From positions 1 to 7,930 of the forward strand of contig JAHHQT010000086.1 of assembly GCA_020026215.1 (NCBI GenBank): a DNA stretch of 7,930 bases, in the 5' to 3' direction. This document shows, piece after piece, positions 5,663 to 7,930 of the stretch. The notes below the pieces were generated by a model that searched no databases, had not been told where the DNA came from, and saw only the letters and a program-made list of their open reading frames with translations. How positions within the stretch are numbered: the stretch's first letter is position 1; every line of letters starts with the position of its first letter. This DNA comes from Muribaculaceae bacterium. Its GTDB lineage: Bacteria > Bacteroidota > Bacteroidia > Bacteroidales > Muribaculaceae. The translations under genes and the position numbers were made by a program.

Positions 5663-7837
5663 CTATTTTAAATGCTGGTCGAAGAAATCCAATATTTTTG
5701 AATATAAAGCAAATCTTGTTTCACATCCATTGATATGGTGGTTCTTATTTGGATAAACCATCATATCGAATATTTTGTTCATAGATACTGCTTTTGCTAC
5801 ATATTCAAATGTATTTGAAGCATGGACATTGTCATCTGCAGTACCTGTGATAATCAACAATCTACCATTCAATTTTCCGACACGATTAATCGCAGAACTA
5901 TTGATATACCCTTCAGCATTTTGTTGTGGTGTTCTCATATAACGTTCAGCATAGATAGTGTCATAGAAGCCCCAATCTGTAACAGGAGCAACAGCAACTC
6001 CCGCAGCGTAAGAGCTACCTTCTTGCGACATTGCCATTAAGGTTTCATAGCCGCCATAACTCCAACCGAAAATACCGATTTTGTTTTTATCAACAAAAGA
6101 AAGGCTTCCCATATAATTTGCAGCAGCCACTTGATCGATACTTTCATATTTACCCAAATTCATATATACTTTAGCCGCAAAATCCTTGCTTCTACCCCCT
6201 GTACCACGGCCATCTACACAAGCAATGATATAACCACTTTGAGCAGCATAATGCAACCAGTCCAAATCCCATTTGTTCAAAACCAATTGAGAAGAAGGAC
6301 CGCTATATTGATACATGATTACAGGATACTTTTTATTGGGATTGAAATCCAATGGTTTAATCATATAGCCATTGAATTCATTGCCATTTGCTGTAAATGT
6401 AAAAAATTCCTTAGCAGGAATATCTTGGTATCTGGCTGCATATTCAGCATTGTCTTCAAGAGTTCTTAACTTCTTACCTGCAATGTTGTACATGGTAAAG
6501 TTTTTTGGAGTCTTGACATCACTGAATTCCATGACATAATATGCCAAAGTTTTGCTGAATTTTGCAGAGCTTGTTCCTTTTGCAGAAGAAACAACTTTTA
6601 CTTCATTATTAGGATTTACATAAGCAACCACTCTATCCAACGGACTTGTATAAGTAGCTTGGAAATAGTGACGACGATTTTTAACGTTATAACCGTAATA
6701 GTCTGTAACATTCCAATCTCCCGTTGTCAACTGTTTAATCAAAGAACCGGCATTGGAATATTCATATAAGTGACAATAACCTGATTTCTCACTGGCTACA
6801 ACAAATGAATTTTCATAATAACGAGTCATTTCTGTCATGAACGGATCTATCCATGAATCTGATTTGTCTGTATAAATCAATTTAGCAGAAGCTGAGCGTG
6901 GATTAACGGCATACAATTTCATTAAGTTTTGATTGCGATTCATGGTATTGACCATCAATCGGTCTGAACGCAAACCAAATTCAATTTTGTTTACATATCC
7001 GTCAACATCCAAAGGCACTTTCATTGTTTTTGATGCACGTGTTTCGACATCATAACTGATAACCTGTACTTTTGAATTCACTTGTCCTGCCACAGGATAT
7101 TTATATTCAAACTTACCAGGATAATATCTATAGATTGGATATTCAGGACAAGCCCCTCCATAAACAGGGAAACTGAATGTCGGCACTTCTGATTCATCCC
7201 AACGAATAAATGCAAGAATCGAATTGTCAGGAGCCCAAGCCAAAGAACTCAACATTCCAAATTCTTCTTGATATACCCAATCAGGAACGCCATTAATTAC
7301 TTTATTGACTGCACCATCTTTTGTCACAGCTACTTCTGTCCCATAGTCCAATTTCGCAATGTAGATATTGTTGTCTCTAACAAAAGCAATCATCCTACCA
7401 TCCGGTGAGAACGTAGGTACTTCCTGCAAACCATTTGTTGACAATGGCTTGATATTGTTTCGGGCAATATCATAAACATAATATTCTGCCTTAAATGAAT
7501 GGCGATAAATCGGTTGAACATTGGTATAAAGCAACATCAACTTTTCATTTGGAGACATGATGTAACCTGCCCATGATTGAACATCGCAATCACGAAGTTG
7601 GTCACAATCCATTACAGTTTTCAACTTCTTTCCTGTCTTGTAGTCAAATCTTTCGACTTTTGAGCCGTCTTCACTCATCATCAAATAAGTCTCGCCACTA
7701 TTTTCTGAGACCATCTCAGGAAGGTTCTTTGGACGAGAGTATAATGCACAATCACGCAATGTCAATGCGCTTGCATCAAGACCAGTAAAAGCCATCATGC
7801 AAGAAAGAGCCAAGGCTGATAAAAATTTTATTTTCAT
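5663..7837 (-). CDS. Dipeptidyl peptidase IV (peptidase family S9B), exported
   Basis: This serine exopeptidase removes X-Pro or X-Ala dipeptides from peptide N-termini. The 724-residue length fits bacterial DPP IV. A signal peptide (KIK, a hydrophobic core to about 19, then DASA) predicts cleavage near residue 24; it has no lipobox, so the mature enzyme should be periplasmic or surface-associated. A beta-propeller domain follows (about 30-480) with R112 in YRHSFKAEY (human R125) and the DWVYQEEFG motif, whose E191 and E192 match the Glu pair that binds the substrate amino terminus. The alpha/beta-hydrolase domain (about 485-724) has YQYSGPSSQ at 509-517, the nucleophile S593 in GWSYGGYE, D668 and N670 in GTADDNVH, and H700 in NHHINGC, so the triad is complete. 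It is the first gene of the leftward cluster, with a TATTTTTG box 28 bases upstream. The common symbol dpp4 would fit, though usage varies. Confidence 0.95.
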   Translation of the reverse strand: MKIKFLSALALSCMMAFTGLDASALTLRDCALYSRPKNLPEMVSENSGETYLMMSEDGSKVERFDYKTGKKLKTVMDCDQLRDCDVQSWAGYIMSPNEKLMLLYTNVQPIYRHSFKAEYYVYDIARNNIKPLSTNGLQEVPTFSPDGRMIAFVRDNNIYIAKLDYGTEVAVTKDGAVNKVINGVPDWVYQEEFGMLSSLAWAPDNSILAFIRWDESEVPTFSFPVYGGACPEYPIYRYYPGKFEYKYPVAGQVNSKVQVISYDVETRASKTMKVPLDVDGYVNKIEFGLRSDRLMVNTMNRNQNLMKLYAVNPRSASAKLIYTDKSDSWIDPFMTEMTRYYENSFVVASEKSGYCHLYEYSNAGSLIKQLTTGDWNVTDYYGYNVKNRRHYFQATYTSPLDRVVAYVNPNNEVKVVSSAKGTSSAKFSKTLAYYVMEFSDVKTPKNFTMYNIAGKKLRTLEDNAEYAARYQDIPAKEFFTFTANGNEFNGYMIKPLDFNPNKKYPVIMYQYSGPSSQLVLNKWDLDWLHYAAQSGYIIACVDGRGTGGRSKDFAAKVYMNLGKYESIDQVAAANYMGSLSFVDKNKIGIFGWSYGGYETLMAMSQEGSSYAAGVAVAPVTDWGFYDTIYAERYMRTPQQNAEGYINSSAINRVGKLNGRLLIITGTADDNVHASNTFEYVAKAVSMNKIFDMMVYPNKNHHINGCETRFALYSKILDFFDQHLK

Positions 7838-7864
7838 TTTATGTATATTTCTTAAAAAGCTCTA

Positions 7865-7872
7865 CAAAAATA
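7865..7872 (-). promoter_or_regulatory. Probable promoter of the DPP IV cluster, -7 element
   Basis: On the minus strand TATTTTTG (7872-7865) fits TAnnTTTG and would start transcription near 7858, about 20 bases before the ATG at 7837. The spot 19-21 bases upstream of it has no clean TTTG, so the -33 element is poor. No other box is obvious in the short gaps within the cluster, so this may drive all three genes. Confidence 0.5.
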
Positions 7873-7930
7873 CAAATTCTTTTTCATCTTTAACTTTATA
7901 ATTAACAAAATCAGGCGCACTTTGTTTAAC

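Noticed and set aside
6131..6469. A 112-codon open frame on the plus strand inside the DPP IV gene
   Set aside because: It is the antisense shadow of conserved DPP IV catalytic-domain sequence and has no recognisable domain.
7785..7837. DPP IV as a lipoprotein, from a Cys at residue 13 in the signal region
   Set aside because: The Cys sits in the middle of the hydrophobic core (LSCMMAF) without a lipobox pattern; the DASA site near residue 24 fits signal peptidase I better.

Overview
The window looks like an AT-rich chromosomal segment from a member of the Bacteroidota, most likely the order Bacteroidales. Three things point there. Upstream regions carry the Bacteroidota promoter pattern (TTTG, about 20 bases, then TAnnTTTG), and start codons have A-rich leaders without Shine-Dalgarno sequences. 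The trigger factor is of the ~450-residue type with a reduced middle domain. The RodA-type protein carries the IYAASYDFD segment typical of that phylum and is much longer than the proteobacterial protein. I cannot place the genus.

Layout. Positions 1-98 hold a well-formed leftward promoter and what may be the first 11 codons of a leftward gene that runs off the window; the same bases can fold into a rightward terminator-like hairpin. Positions 99-323 are AT-rich and I see nothing in them. A strong terminator (324-362) closes the leftward trigger factor gene tig (398-1750). The 232-bp gap after tig carries back-to-back promoters, one leftward for tig and one rightward for rodA (1983-3446). From the right side comes a compact leftward cluster: dipeptidyl peptidase IV (7837 to 5663), an unrecognised six-helix membrane protein with a soluble C-terminal domain (5648 to 4356), and miaA (4351 to 3443). 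The gaps in it are 14 and 4 bases, and a single promoter is visible upstream, so the three are probably co-transcribed. rodA and miaA meet tail to tail, and the palindrome TTAA supplies both stop codons.

How the genes relate. Most are housekeeping functions: nascent-chain chaperoning (tig), cell-wall elongation (rodA), tRNA A37 prenylation (miaA) and periplasmic release of X-Pro dipeptides (DPP IV). There is no obvious pathway link between them. The only gene of unknown function is the 430-residue membrane protein between DPP IV and miaA, whose cytosolic domain has a faint, degenerate Nudix-like look. I found no mobile element, CRISPR array, tRNA, rRNA, riboswitch or defence system. The points most worth following are that membrane protein, the roughly 110-residue multi-helix insertion in RodA, the divergent C-terminal motif of MiaA and the ambiguous structure at the left edge.
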